From Bacillota bacterium (GTDB lineage: Bacteria > Bacillota > Bacilli > Paenibacillales > Paenibacillaceae), in NCBI GenBank assembly GCA_023391635.1, contig JAEWAQ010000036.1, positions 1-24,414 of the forward strand: a stretch of DNA of 24,414 nucleotides, in the 5' to 3' direction. A program made the position numbers and the translations under genes. Positions 6,976 to 14,181 of the stretch are shown here, in pieces; positions within the stretch are counted from its first letter, which is position 1; the number at the start of each line of letters is the position of its first letter. The notes under the pieces were generated by a model. It was not told the origin of the DNA and searched no databases. It worked only from the letters and a program-made list of their open reading frames with translations.

Positions 6976-7212
6976 CAACTTTAGTTTTCTGGAGTTATGA
7001 CGATATAAATAGCTTATTAGAGACGGTGATCAAAGCAGGAAAAAAATTGTCCCTGTTTCTGATGAGATAAAAAACAAGCTTATTGCTACTGTAAAACGGC
7101 AATTCTTAACAAATGGGACGGCGGTATCGACAAATATTTACTAAATCGACTAACCTGCTATAGGTCTGCCCATTCGGCAAGAGTATTTCGGACAGACCAT
7201 CGTGTATTACTT
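6976..7212. other. Low-GC gene debris without an intact ORF
   Basis: Plus-strand frames carry two coding-like scraps: FWSYDDINSLLETVIKAGKK (about 6987-7046), then, after a frame change in the A-rich run, VPVSDEIKNKLIATVKRQF (about 7050-7106). Together they look like one short, frameshifted protein remnant that I do not recognise. No RNA gene or promoter was identified. Confidence 0.3.
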
Positions 7213-7749
7213 TTATACCAATAGGTAGCGAATCAATCCCAATATAGCAAAACAAAATAGAGACGTGCCAGATCCTATGCCGGTAATTGCACTGTTGGCA
7301 ACGCCCATTTTTTTGGATAGCCATGGTGATAATACCGCAATTGCTATCATAAGTACCGCTAAAATATACAAACTGGGGTCTTTAAAGATGTTTACTAACC
7401 AGAAAAAATGAACTCCTACGATAAAAGCAATCCACGGAGCAACATAATCCTTTTTTTTACTTCGAATCAACAAGAAAGCGCCGAGTCCCGCTATAAAAAA
7501 TTCAGTGTAGAAAACAATTAGGTAATTTTTATATGTGTCCTTTTCTGACAAAGTAGTAGCCGCATCCCAGTGCGTCACACTTAAGTACACGCCTATCAAG
7601 CATACTAACAACGCAATTCCGGAAGCAACTCCAATATATTTCCGCCAATTTTTCCTAGGATTCTCCTGAGACCATCCGAACCATACAAAACTGAACATTC
7701 CGAAAATCGCTGAGTACATCACATAGTCCCTTATATATTCCGTTTCCAT
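7213..7749 (-). CDS. Small multi-pass membrane protein of unknown function
   Basis: A 178-residue hydrophobic protein with about five or six membrane segments (for example MYSAIFGMFSFVWFGW, YIGVASGIALLVCLIGVYL, FIAGLGAFLLIRS, WIAFIVGVHFFWLVNIF and FCFAILGLIRYLLV). Short basic loops (NPRKNWRK, RSKKKD) suggest positively charged cytoplasmic sides. The ATG at 7749 follows GAGGATTGAAT, with better spacing than the TTG two codons upstream. I do not recognise the family; similar proteins are usually annotated as hypothetical. It stands alone in an AT-rich stretch between gene debris and a long non-coding interval, and no regulator is linked. Confidence 0.7.
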   Translation of the reverse strand: METEYIRDYVMYSAIFGMFSFVWFGWSQENPRKNWRKYIGVASGIALLVCLIGVYLSVTHWDAATTLSEKDTYKNYLIVFYTEFFIAGLGAFLLIRSKKKDYVAPWIAFIVGVHFFWLVNIFKDPSLYILAVLMIAIAVLSPWLSKKMGVANSAITGIGSGTSLFCFAILGLIRYLLV

Positions 7750-7895
7750 ATTCAATCCTCTTCTATTTTTATTTTTTTAAACCAATCTGGCCGTTTGTTA
7801 AACAAATACAAATATTACTCTCCATGAATAACAAAGACAACAGTTAGCCGGATTTTCAGCTGCAGAGATGGGTTTGAGACCGTTTTAGAGTACGC

Positions 7896-7919
7896 AAAAA
7901 AGAGACAGACGCGCTGTCC
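7896..7919 (-). terminator. Orphan terminator-like hairpin
   Basis: On the minus strand GGACAG-CGCGT-CTGTCT is followed by C and six T residues. It has terminator form, but no gene reads into it from the right, so it may be a relic of a lost gene. Confidence 0.4.
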
Positions 7920-8151
7920 ACAATATCCATCTGTGCAGCAGGGATATCCTAAAATGGGCAGTCCGATTCCGTTTTGCTCCGCACGCAAGCAGAGCCTTTG
8001 TTCACTATTTAATTAGTGGCACAAAGCGACAAAACGCAATCTGACATAATTAATAACACCCATCGTTAGGACAACCCTCCGTTCCTTGAATTGAATCTAT
8101 ATTAGCACACAATATGGCGGGCTACATCACCGCTCCTTTATTATTGTATGA

Positions 8152-8198
8152 AATTACTTAATAAGTAATTGACATTATTGTACGTCGTACAGTATTAT
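8152..8198 (+). promoter_or_regulatory. PadR promoter with two inverted-repeat operators
   Basis: TTGACA (8169-8174), an 18-bp spacer and TATTAT (8193-8198) form a sigma-A promoter 21 bp before the PadR start. The spacer contains the dyad TGTACG-T-CGTACA (8179-8191). A second dyad, AATTACTT-AAT-AAGTAATT (8152-8170), abuts and overlaps the -35. Repression by the PadR product at one or both is the simplest reading. Confidence 0.7.
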
Positions 8199-8219
8199 GA
8201 ATCCAAGAGGTGATCAACC

Positions 8220-8573
8220 ATGGCTCCGTCCGATGAACTGCTATCCGCATTCGAAGTGGAATTGAAACGAGGTACACTCACGCTGGCCGTACTAAGCCAA
8301 TTGCAGACGCCTAAATACGGCTATTCCCTTCTCCAGGATCTCGTCGACAGGAACGTCGACATCGAAGCCGGTACTTTGTATCCGTTATTGCGGCGACTGG
8401 AGAAGCAAGGCATTTTGACGAGCGACTGGGACACGGCTGAAAGCCGTCCACGGAAGTACTACACACTCAGCCCGACCGGCAAGCAAATATTCGAGAAGCT
8501 GTGCGACAACTGGCGAAGCATGACCCGCCAAGTCAATCAATTATTAGGAGGCGAAGAGGATGGAAGTCATTGA
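8220..8573 (+). CDS. PadR family transcriptional regulator
   Basis: A 117-residue PadR winged-helix protein: RGTLTLAVLSQLQTPKYGYSL, then LYPLLRRLEKQGILTSDW and the wing ESRPRKYYTLSPTGK, followed by a short C-terminal helix for dimerisation. This is the short PadR-s2 type. The ATG at 8220 follows AGAGGTGATC, an excellent ribosome site. Its 3' end overlaps the next gene by 14 bp, so the two are translationally coupled. PadR regulators of this kind are commonly paired with HAAS/DUF1700-type membrane proteins. The promoter dyads imply negative autoregulation; the inducer is unknown. Confidence 0.92.
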   Translation: MAPSDELLSAFEVELKRGTLTLAVLSQLQTPKYGYSLLQDLVDRNVDIEAGTLYPLLRRLEKQGILTSDWDTAESRPRKYYTLSPTGKQIFEKLCDNWRSMTRQVNQLLGGEEDGSH

Positions 8574-9549
8574 TCGTTATGTGTATGCTGTCACCAAGCG
8601 GTTGCCGGAGAAGTCGAGGGCAGAGGTGGAACGCGAGCTCCGGGCGAGCATCGAAGACATGCTCCCCGACTCCTACGAAGAAGCCGACGTTCATAAAGCG
8701 TTGTTGGAGCTAGGCAATCCGGCCGAGCTGGCGGAGCAATACCGCGAGACGAAGCGGTTCTTGATCAGTCCGGCGCTTTATGGCAGCTATATCTACGTGC
8801 TCAGGATCGTTTTGATCGTTATCGCGATCGTCATCCCGATTGCGGCCTTCGTGACTGTGCTGACGGACGCCCAAGAATACGGGCCGATCGATTTCATCGC
8901 CCGAATGTTTGTCCAAACGATCGCGATGGCTTCCCAAGCTATCTTTACAGCGTTCGGTATCGTCACGCTGGTCTTCACCTTCATGGACCGTGCAGACAAG
9001 AAGTACGCGCAATGGCCTTATACGGGCAAGCCATGGGCCATTAAAGACTTGCAGGAAGTTCCCGCGTCGCACACCCGTTCCATAGCCAAGAGCGAATCGA
9101 TCTTCTCGATCGTTACCAGCGTCTTCTTCGGCCTTGCGATTTGCTTCTATCCGGAATTACTCGGTTGGTATTCGAACGTCAACAGCCATTGGAGCATTGT
9201 ACCATTGTTCAACGAATCGGAGCTTCGCGCTTACGTCCCGTTTCTGTTAGCCTTGACGGCGTTCAGCGTTATACTTGCGACGCTCAAGCTGATTCAACAG
9301 AAATGGACCGTGCGCCTCGCTTGGCTCAACGTCCTGTTTAGCATCTGTAACATTGCGTTTGTTTGCGCCTTCTTGTTGAATGCCAACGTGTTCTCCAATG
9401 CCTTCGTTGCGACATTCGCGATGAACGTGGACGCCGATCATGATTCTTTCGAGAGAATATGGGAGCTGAGCATGTACGGCATTGCGGCATTAAGCGTGAT
9501 GATATTGGCGTGGGACGGCATCAACGGCCTATTAAAGGCCAGAAAATAA
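8560..9549 (+). CDS. HAAS-domain multi-pass membrane protein
   Basis: A 329-residue protein. Residues 1-70 (RYVYAVTKRLPEKSRAEVER through LLELGNPAELAEQYR) form a HAAS (HPr/AraC-associated sensor-like) cytoplasmic helical domain: E-R-E-L-R-x-x-I-x-D-M-L, then a LG-x-P-x-x-L-A-x-x-Y motif. The remainder has about six membrane segments (YVLRIVLIVIAIVIPIAAFV, AIFTAFGIVTLVFTF, IVTSVFFGLAICF, FLLALTAFSVILATL, LFSICNIAFVCAFLL, GIAALSVMILAWDG). HAAS proteins paired with PadR regulators are thought to act in membrane signalling or transport, but no reaction is established. Its start lies inside the PadR gene, with GGAGG just upstream, so the pair forms one operon ending at the hairpin at 9563-9594. Confidence 0.85.
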   Translation: MEVIDRYVYAVTKRLPEKSRAEVERELRASIEDMLPDSYEEADVHKALLELGNPAELAEQYRETKRFLISPALYGSYIYVLRIVLIVIAIVIPIAAFVTVLTDAQEYGPIDFIARMFVQTIAMASQAIFTAFGIVTLVFTFMDRADKKYAQWPYTGKPWAIKDLQEVPASHTRSIAKSESIFSIVTSVFFGLAICFYPELLGWYSNVNSHWSIVPLFNESELRAYVPFLLALTAFSVILATLKLIQQKWTVRLAWLNVLFSICNIAFVCAFLLNANVFSNAFVATFAMNVDADHDSFERIWELSMYGIAALSVMILAWDGINGLLKARK

Positions 9550-9562
9550 GAGAACAATTATA

Positions 9563-9594
9563 AACCCGCTTCAGTCACTAGACCGAAACGGGTT
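9563..9594. terminator. Bidirectional terminator hairpin
   Basis: AACCCG-c-TTC-a-GTC-ACTA-GAC-c-GAA-a-CGGGTT forms a long stem broken only by single mismatches. It lies between the convergent HAAS and LysE genes. On the minus side the stem is followed by TTTATAATTGTT, so it serves the LysE gene best; the plus-side tail is poor in T. Confidence 0.7.
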
Positions 9595-9612
9595 AGTATA
9601 TTAGTTGTATCG

Positions 9613-10248
9613 TTACTGGGCACTCGCCGTTGAAGCAATCAATTTCAGGCCCAGAAGTCCCATTACTCCCGCTGCAACTCGATCGATCCAGCCCTTATAG
9701 CGGGAATACACCTTGCGCGGCGCCGCTGCGGAAAGCATAACCGCGACAACAGTATACCAGCCTGCTTCGATCACAAAAACACAAGCAAGAAGCAATACTG
9801 CGTATGCAATTGGAAGATGCTGCGGAAGCATGGCAGCGAATACGCTGCCGTATACGATTGCCGTCTTGGGGTTGCTCAATTGCGTTGTAAGTCCCAGCAA
9901 AAATGAGCTTCCCCGTGCAGTTCCTCTTGTTGGGGCCGTTTCTTGAAAATGCAGCGGTCGGGACGAGCTTCTCCAAATCTTATACGCAAGATAGAGAAGG
10001 TACAAACCGCCGAATAATTTCAAAGTCGCATACACCCAAGGAACCGCGACAAGTACGGCTTGAAGCCCCATTAAACCGAGGACCGCGAATGCGACTCCCC
10101 CGACGCCCATGCCGAGCGCTGCGAAAACACCTTCCGGTCTTGAGTAAGCAACCGATCTTTGAGCGATGAAGACGAAGCTGGGACCTGGGCTGATGACGCC
10201 GACCATGAGCGCGATTAAAACTCCGGATAACGAGACGAAAAAAACCAT
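9613..10248 (-). CDS. LysE family translocator (amino-acid/metabolite exporter)
   Basis: A 211-residue protein with six predicted membrane segments. The opening VSLSGVLIALMVGVISPGPSFVFI contains the G-x(5)-SPGP family signature; GVFAALGMGVGGVAF and TTQLSNPKTAIVYGSVFAAMLP (in pieces) are further RhtB/LysE blocks. Members export amino acids or their analogues by proton antiport; the substrate cannot be told. The ATG at 10248 follows TGGAGGTGCCAG; the ORF runs almost 100 codons further upstream as a shadow of the glycosidase gene. It lies downstream of the glycosidase on the same strand, 89 bp away, with a possible promoter of its own, and is unlikely to belong functionally to the sugar operon. 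Confidence 0.9.
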   Translation of the reverse strand: MVFFVSLSGVLIALMVGVISPGPSFVFIAQRSVAYSRPEGVFAALGMGVGGVAFAVLGLMGLQAVLVAVPWVYATLKLFGGLYLLYLAYKIWRSSSRPLHFQETAPTRGTARGSSFLLGLTTQLSNPKTAIVYGSVFAAMLPQHLPIAYAVLLLACVFVIEAGWYTVVAVMLSAAAPRKVYSRYKGWIDRVAAGVMGLLGLKLIASTASAQ

Positions 10249-10292
10249 CTGGCACCTCCATTGTAATGAAACCATTCGGTGACCCTGAAAGT

Positions 10293-10322
10293 ATTTTACG
10301 GCTGGTGCCGAAGTTCCCGCAA
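10293..10322 (-). promoter_or_regulatory. Possible promoter of the LysE-family gene
   Basis: On the minus strand TTGCGG (10322-10317), an 18-bp spacer and TAAAAT (10298-10293) lie 45 bp before the start codon. It is moderate in quality but the only candidate between the glycosidase and exporter genes. Confidence 0.35.
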
Positions 10323-10337
10323 CTATTTTCTTAAAGC

Positions 10338-12509
10338 TCAAGTTTTCAACAAGAAGAACACCCGAACCTCCAGCGCCTTGAACGGCAAGCGCCACCTGAT
10401 GCGGTCGATTGGCATCTCTCGCTCCCCGATCAGATCTCGGGCGCAGCCGTACGGGTCGCCGTGGAACCGGATGTCCCCCTCTTCGGGCTGCGATCCGTTG
10501 TTGATCAGAATGAGGATGTCTTCCTTGCCATCGCACAACAGCAGACTGCCCTGAATGCGCAGATTGCCCGTGGAGACGGGAATCGCAACGCCGAGATCGC
10601 GCACCAGATCCAGCACGATCGCCTCGATCCCTGCCTTCGATCCAAGACCGGGCCTTCCGCTCTCGCCCTCTTCTCCCTGCTCGTCCGCTTCGTGCCGGGT
10701 CAGTTCGTCACCCATGCTTTCCTTCAGCGCGTAGGCGTGCCCCAGGTTTACTCCGCTGATGAGCGCACTCCCTTTGCCGAACCGGTGGCGGAGCAGCGCC
10801 GGACCGCTGCCGTCCGCATACTCGGCCATCGTCTCCGCGCCGGCGGGCCGGAATGTTTCCTTCAGCCTGCCGTTGGTCAGCCGGATCGTGCGGCCGCGGT
10901 ACACGAGTGATGTCACCGTTTCGTTCCGGATATCGGCTTCCCCACATCCGAACACCTCGGCGAAGCCGCCGCCCGGTACGGCTTTATCGAGCATCAGCGC
11001 GTCGTCGAACGCGGCGAAGTACGGATCGGACAAAATGCAGCCGCCATCTCGCACATATTCGCGCAGCGCCTGCTTGGCGGCGGCGTGGATTGCCGCGGGT
11101 TGCGGCACAACGATCAGCTTGTATCGCCGCAGCTTTGCCGGCTCGAGAAATTCCTCGTGGACAATATCGACCGGCACGTTCCGCTCCCACAGCATCCGGT
11201 AGTAGCCGCTGACGCAATCGATCGAGAACGTCGCGCTGCGATGATCGCACCAGTCGGCAAGGTAGGATTGCAGGCTGTACAGCAATGCTACTTCCGCCGG
11301 CGCACACTCGGCAGTACTGAAACGATCCGCATGGTGGTTCAACAATCGTCCGATTTCCGCCACGGCAGCCAGTCGGTCCGTCGGTTCCCCATCGTACCCG
11401 GTCAGGCCGAAGCCTCCCATCTCATGCCCGTGCGCTTCCTTGCGGTATTGCCAGTACAGCACCCCTTTTGCGCCGTGGCGGATCGATTCCCACGTCCAGA
11501 TCGCGAGCTCCTCGGGCCGGATGGCGCCTTTGCGGCCGAAGCCGCCGGCATGGTCGCCCACGCCAAGCTCCGCCTGCCAGAACTCCTTGCCGCCCGCCGC
11601 CGACCGGGCCGCGTCGGTGGAGAATCCCAGTAGACTGCTGCTGTCCGCTCCGTGCGGGAAAGCGCTGAAGCCCCACTTGTCGAATGGCATCGCGTTGCGC
11701 CAGTCGTCGAACGCCATGCCGCCGAGGTTGGCGCACGTGATCGAGCCGCCGCCCCACGAATGGGCGATTACCGGCCGGGAGTCGTGGCGGCGAATAACCT
11801 CCGTCCGCCAGGCGATCTCCTCGACCAGATTGTCGATCAGAAACATCCGGTAGTCGACGACGTCGCGGTAACCGTACCGCCACGTGACCGGCCGGACTTC
11901 CTCCCATTCGTTGTGATGCTTGCCCCAGGCCGTGTTCAGCGCGCCGAGATCGCCGTCGTATTTCGCTTGCAGCCACAGCCGGAACTTGGCGCGGGTGACG
12001 TCGTTGAACGCCAGCGGAATGCGATCCGGCGCGGCGAAGTCAATGACGTTGTGCGGTTCGTTCATCGGCTCCCAGAACGCGACCTCTTCCCTGACGGCCA
12101 GCCGCTTGACGACGGCCGTCAGGAAGCGTTCCTCCAGCGCGCGCACCTCTGGATAATCGTAATTCAGGCCGGGCCAGCCGCCGGACGGCGTGCTTGTGCG
12201 GGCGGAAGGCTCGAACGGCCGGCCGGCCGCATCCACGTAATAATACTGCGGATAGCGCCGCACCATCCATTCCGGCGTCCCTTGGAGATGAAACAGGTAA
12301 CCGACTTTGAGCCCGTGTTTGGCGACAAGGTCCGCGAACGTGTCCAGATAAGTCCAGTTGAACACACCGTCGCCCAGCTCCAGCACGTTCCAGACGAGCC
12401 AGGCGCGGATCGTGTTGAACCCGTGCGCCTTCATGGCAGCCAGATCGCGGTCCCAGTCCTCCATCCGAGGCGTCCACGAGCGCAAGTATTGACTGCCGAA
12501 TACAAACAT
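10338..12509 (-). CDS. GH42-like beta-galactosidase / clan GH-A glycoside hydrolase
   Basis: A 723-residue enzyme. Residues about 1-370 form a TIM barrel (DRDLAAMKAHGFNTIRAWLVW; LDTFADLVAKHGLKVGYLFH). The clan GH-A Asn-Glu pair is in WEPMNEPH, making Glu151 the likely acid/base; Glu314 in FWQAELGVG is the likely nucleophile. These positions are close to those I recall for GH42 enzymes. Residues about 400-600 resemble the GH42 trimerisation (glutamine-amidotransferase-like) domain: FSIDCVSGYYRMLWERNVPVDIV, KLIVVPQP, YVRDGGCILSDPY. A small beta domain ends the protein. There is no signal peptide, so it acts in the cytoplasm on imported oligosaccharide. The start is the ATG at 12509, 8 nt after AGGAG; the ORF goes on to 12563. 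The WEPMNEP motif differs from the common GH42 W-Q-x-D-N-E, so it may be a divergent subgroup with another specificity. Confidence 0.8.
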   Translation of the reverse strand: MFVFGSQYLRSWTPRMEDWDRDLAAMKAHGFNTIRAWLVWNVLELGDGVFNWTYLDTFADLVAKHGLKVGYLFHLQGTPEWMVRRYPQYYYVDAAGRPFEPSARTSTPSGGWPGLNYDYPEVRALEERFLTAVVKRLAVREEVAFWEPMNEPHNVIDFAAPDRIPLAFNDVTRAKFRLWLQAKYDGDLGALNTAWGKHHNEWEEVRPVTWRYGYRDVVDYRMFLIDNLVEEIAWRTEVIRRHDSRPVIAHSWGGGSITCANLGGMAFDDWRNAMPFDKWGFSAFPHGADSSSLLGFSTDAARSAAGGKEFWQAELGVGDHAGGFGRKGAIRPEELAIWTWESIRHGAKGVLYWQYRKEAHGHEMGGFGLTGYDGEPTDRLAAVAEIGRLLNHHADRFSTAECAPAEVALLYSLQSYLADWCDHRSATFSIDCVSGYYRMLWERNVPVDIVHEEFLEPAKLRRYKLIVVPQPAAIHAAAKQALREYVRDGGCILSDPYFAAFDDALMLDKAVPGGGFAEVFGCGEADIRNETVTSLVYRGRTIRLTNGRLKETFRPAGAETMAEYADGSGPALLRHRFGKGSALISGVNLGHAYALKESMGDELTRHEADEQGEEGESGRPGLGSKAGIEAIVLDLVRDLGVAIPVSTGNLRIQGSLLLCDGKEDILILINNGSQPEEGDIRFHGDPYGCARDLIGEREMPIDRIRWRLPFKALEVRVFFLLKT

Positions 12510-12576
12510 GCCGTTCTCTCCTGACATCAGGTTCTTTGAGCGCAGCTCCAAGCCGCTTCGCAACGACGTCCGAGCG

Positions 12577-14133
12577 TTATTGGGCCGACTGCTTCAGTTT
12601 GAACTGTTCGCCGTATTCGCGCATCATGTTCATGACGGTCGCGTCCTTCTTCAACCGGTCGACATAAGCGTCCCATTCCTCGATGCCGCTTTTGCCCACG
12701 ATCACTTTCGTTATGTTCGTATCCATATCCTTGAGAAGATCGGCGCTGCGTTTGGCGAACGTGTCGGAGACGAGGCCGACGAACGGATCGGGCTTGGAAT
12801 TGTCGAAATACGCGTTCGTCTTCGCCTTCAGCTCGTCCAGCCATTCGCCGGGCATATCCGCGAACTTCTCGATTTCGTTATATTGGTTGTAAGTGTTGAC
12901 CAACACGTAGACCGTGCCGCCCACGTCGCGGTTCAGCGCTTCGCTGTCCACGACCGGCACGCCGTTCTCTAGCTTGTGATGCACGCCTTCGAGACCGTAT
13001 TTGCGCAGGTCGTTCAGCCCCTGGCTGGCCGACTGGTCGAGATACTGCAGAATCCGCTCCACCTTCTCCTTCGGCACCGACGCCGGAATCATGAACGCGC
13101 CGTAGAAGGAATCGCGCGCATACTGGGCGTAACCGTCGGGACCTTGCAGCGGCGGCAGCACCAGCACTTCGCCGTTCGGATCGGCTTTCTTCAGTTCCTT
13201 CTGAATGTTCCACGCTTCGTGGATCGGACGGAACAACGCGCCGGCTTTGCCCTGCTGGAACATTTCCGTATCCTGGCCGGGCTTGAGGATCGAATACTCC
13301 ACCGGCATCAGCTGCTCGCTGTACAAGCTCTGCATGTAGAGCAAATATTCGCGGAACGCCGGCGTCAGCTCCTTCAGCACGAGACGGTCCTCTTCGATCA
13401 CCGGATTTTGCGCGCCGAACGCGTTGGCCATAATGGTCATCGGATACAAGCGCTCAGCGGCCGAAGCGGCCGCGGGCGTCAGGTCCGGCTTCGCTTGCTT
13501 GAACGCTTTCAGCACGTCGTGGAACTGTTCCACCGTCTGCGGAACTTCCAGGTTCAATTCGTCCAGCCAATCCTTGCGAATCAGGACGGCATCGCTGATG
13601 ACGCCGGTAGCGTTCGGGATGCCGTACGTTTTGCCGTTGATGCTCGCGTCCTTCCACAGCCCCGCAGGCAGCTTGGCCAGATTCGGGTACTTCGACAGAT
13701 CGCCGAGGAACGGTCCGAGATCGTGGAATGCGCCCTGGTTGATCGCGTTGACGATGCTGGCGTCGGTCAGCACTTTGACGACGGTGACGTCGGCGAGCTT
13801 GCGCGAAGCCAGTGCCAGGTTCATTTTCTCGGTAAAAGACGGGCTGGTCACGAACTCGATCTTCAGATCGGCGTTCGTCCGCTTCTCCAGCTCCTGGTAG
13901 AACGGGCTCTTGTCCACATCCGGCGGCGTGCCCCAGATCAGCGTCTGCATGCTGATTTCGACCGGATCGGCCAGCGCGGCCGACGACGCGGAAGCCCCCT
14001 GCGTTGACGGAGACGAATTGCCGCCTGTTTCCGGCGCGCCCGAACTGTTCCCGCTGCTGCCGCCGCAGCCCGCGAGCAGGCCGACCAGACACAGCCCGAC
14101 GGCAAATTTGCCCAACCGATTTTGTACCTTCAT
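12577..14133 (-). CDS. Extracellular sugar-binding lipoprotein (ABC transporter, LipO/YtcQ type)
   Basis: A 518-residue solute-binding protein. The N-terminus (KVQNRLGKFAVGLCLVGLLAGC) is a lipoprotein signal with lipobox LLAGC and lipidated Cys23, followed by a Ser/Gly/Thr-rich linker. The mature part has the LipO/YtcQ-family features common in Paenibacillus: TLIWGTPPDVDKSPFYQEL, NADLKIEFVTSP, INGKTYGIPN, DAVLIRKDWLDEL. It captures an oligosaccharide outside the membrane and delivers it to the two permeases encoded just upstream. The ATG at 14133 follows AGGAGGAAAAGGAAA. It is the third transport gene of the minus-strand operon and precedes the glycosidase by 67 bp, linking uptake with hydrolysis. 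Confidence 0.93.
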   Translation of the reverse strand: MKVQNRLGKFAVGLCLVGLLAGCGGSSGNSSGAPETGGNSSPSTQGASASSAALADPVEISMQTLIWGTPPDVDKSPFYQELEKRTNADLKIEFVTSPSFTEKMNLALASRKLADVTVVKVLTDASIVNAINQGAFHDLGPFLGDLSKYPNLAKLPAGLWKDASINGKTYGIPNATGVISDAVLIRKDWLDELNLEVPQTVEQFHDVLKAFKQAKPDLTPAAASAAERLYPMTIMANAFGAQNPVIEEDRLVLKELTPAFREYLLYMQSLYSEQLMPVEYSILKPGQDTEMFQQGKAGALFRPIHEAWNIQKELKKADPNGEVLVLPPLQGPDGYAQYARDSFYGAFMIPASVPKEKVERILQYLDQSASQGLNDLRKYGLEGVHHKLENGVPVVDSEALNRDVGGTVYVLVNTYNQYNEIEKFADMPGEWLDELKAKTNAYFDNSKPDPFVGLVSDTFAKRSADLLKDMDTNITKVIVGKSGIEEWDAYVDRLKKDATVMNMMREYGEQFKLKQSAQ

Positions 14134-14181
14134 TTTCCTTTTCCTCCTGATCGTCGTTTTAAATTTCCAACTGTTTTCCGA

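Larger units (their letters stand above)
7750..8219. other. 470-bp intergenic region with hairpins and possible repeat remnant
   Basis: No gene was found. It contains a terminator-like hairpin facing the minus strand (7896-7919), the dyad ATATCC...GGATAT near 7924-7950, and, close to the PadR gene, the promoter and two inverted repeats listed separately. A minus-strand frame over about 8010-7860 is coding-like with one stop (KTESDCPF, stop, DIPAAQMDIVDSASVSFLRT), which could be a decayed reading frame or part of a dispersed element. Confidence 0.4.

Noticed and set aside
7999..8066. Sixteen-codon minus-strand ORF (MGVINYVRLRFVALCH) with a GGAGGG upstream
   Set aside because: Spacing from the ribosome-like site is too long, the peptide has no recognisable character, and no promoter supports it.
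10249..10536. N-terminal extension of the LysE-family ORF
   Set aside because: The extension overlaps the glycosidase gene and lacks family similarity; ATG 10248 has a strong ribosome site.
11652..12524. A 290-codon plus-strand ORF opposite the glycosidase
   Set aside because: Antisense shadow; the glycosidase frame has catalytic motifs and a proper start.
12976..14007. A 343-codon plus-strand ORF opposite the solute-binding protein gene
   Set aside because: Antisense shadow of a well-supported lipoprotein gene, with no ribosome site or recognisable domain.
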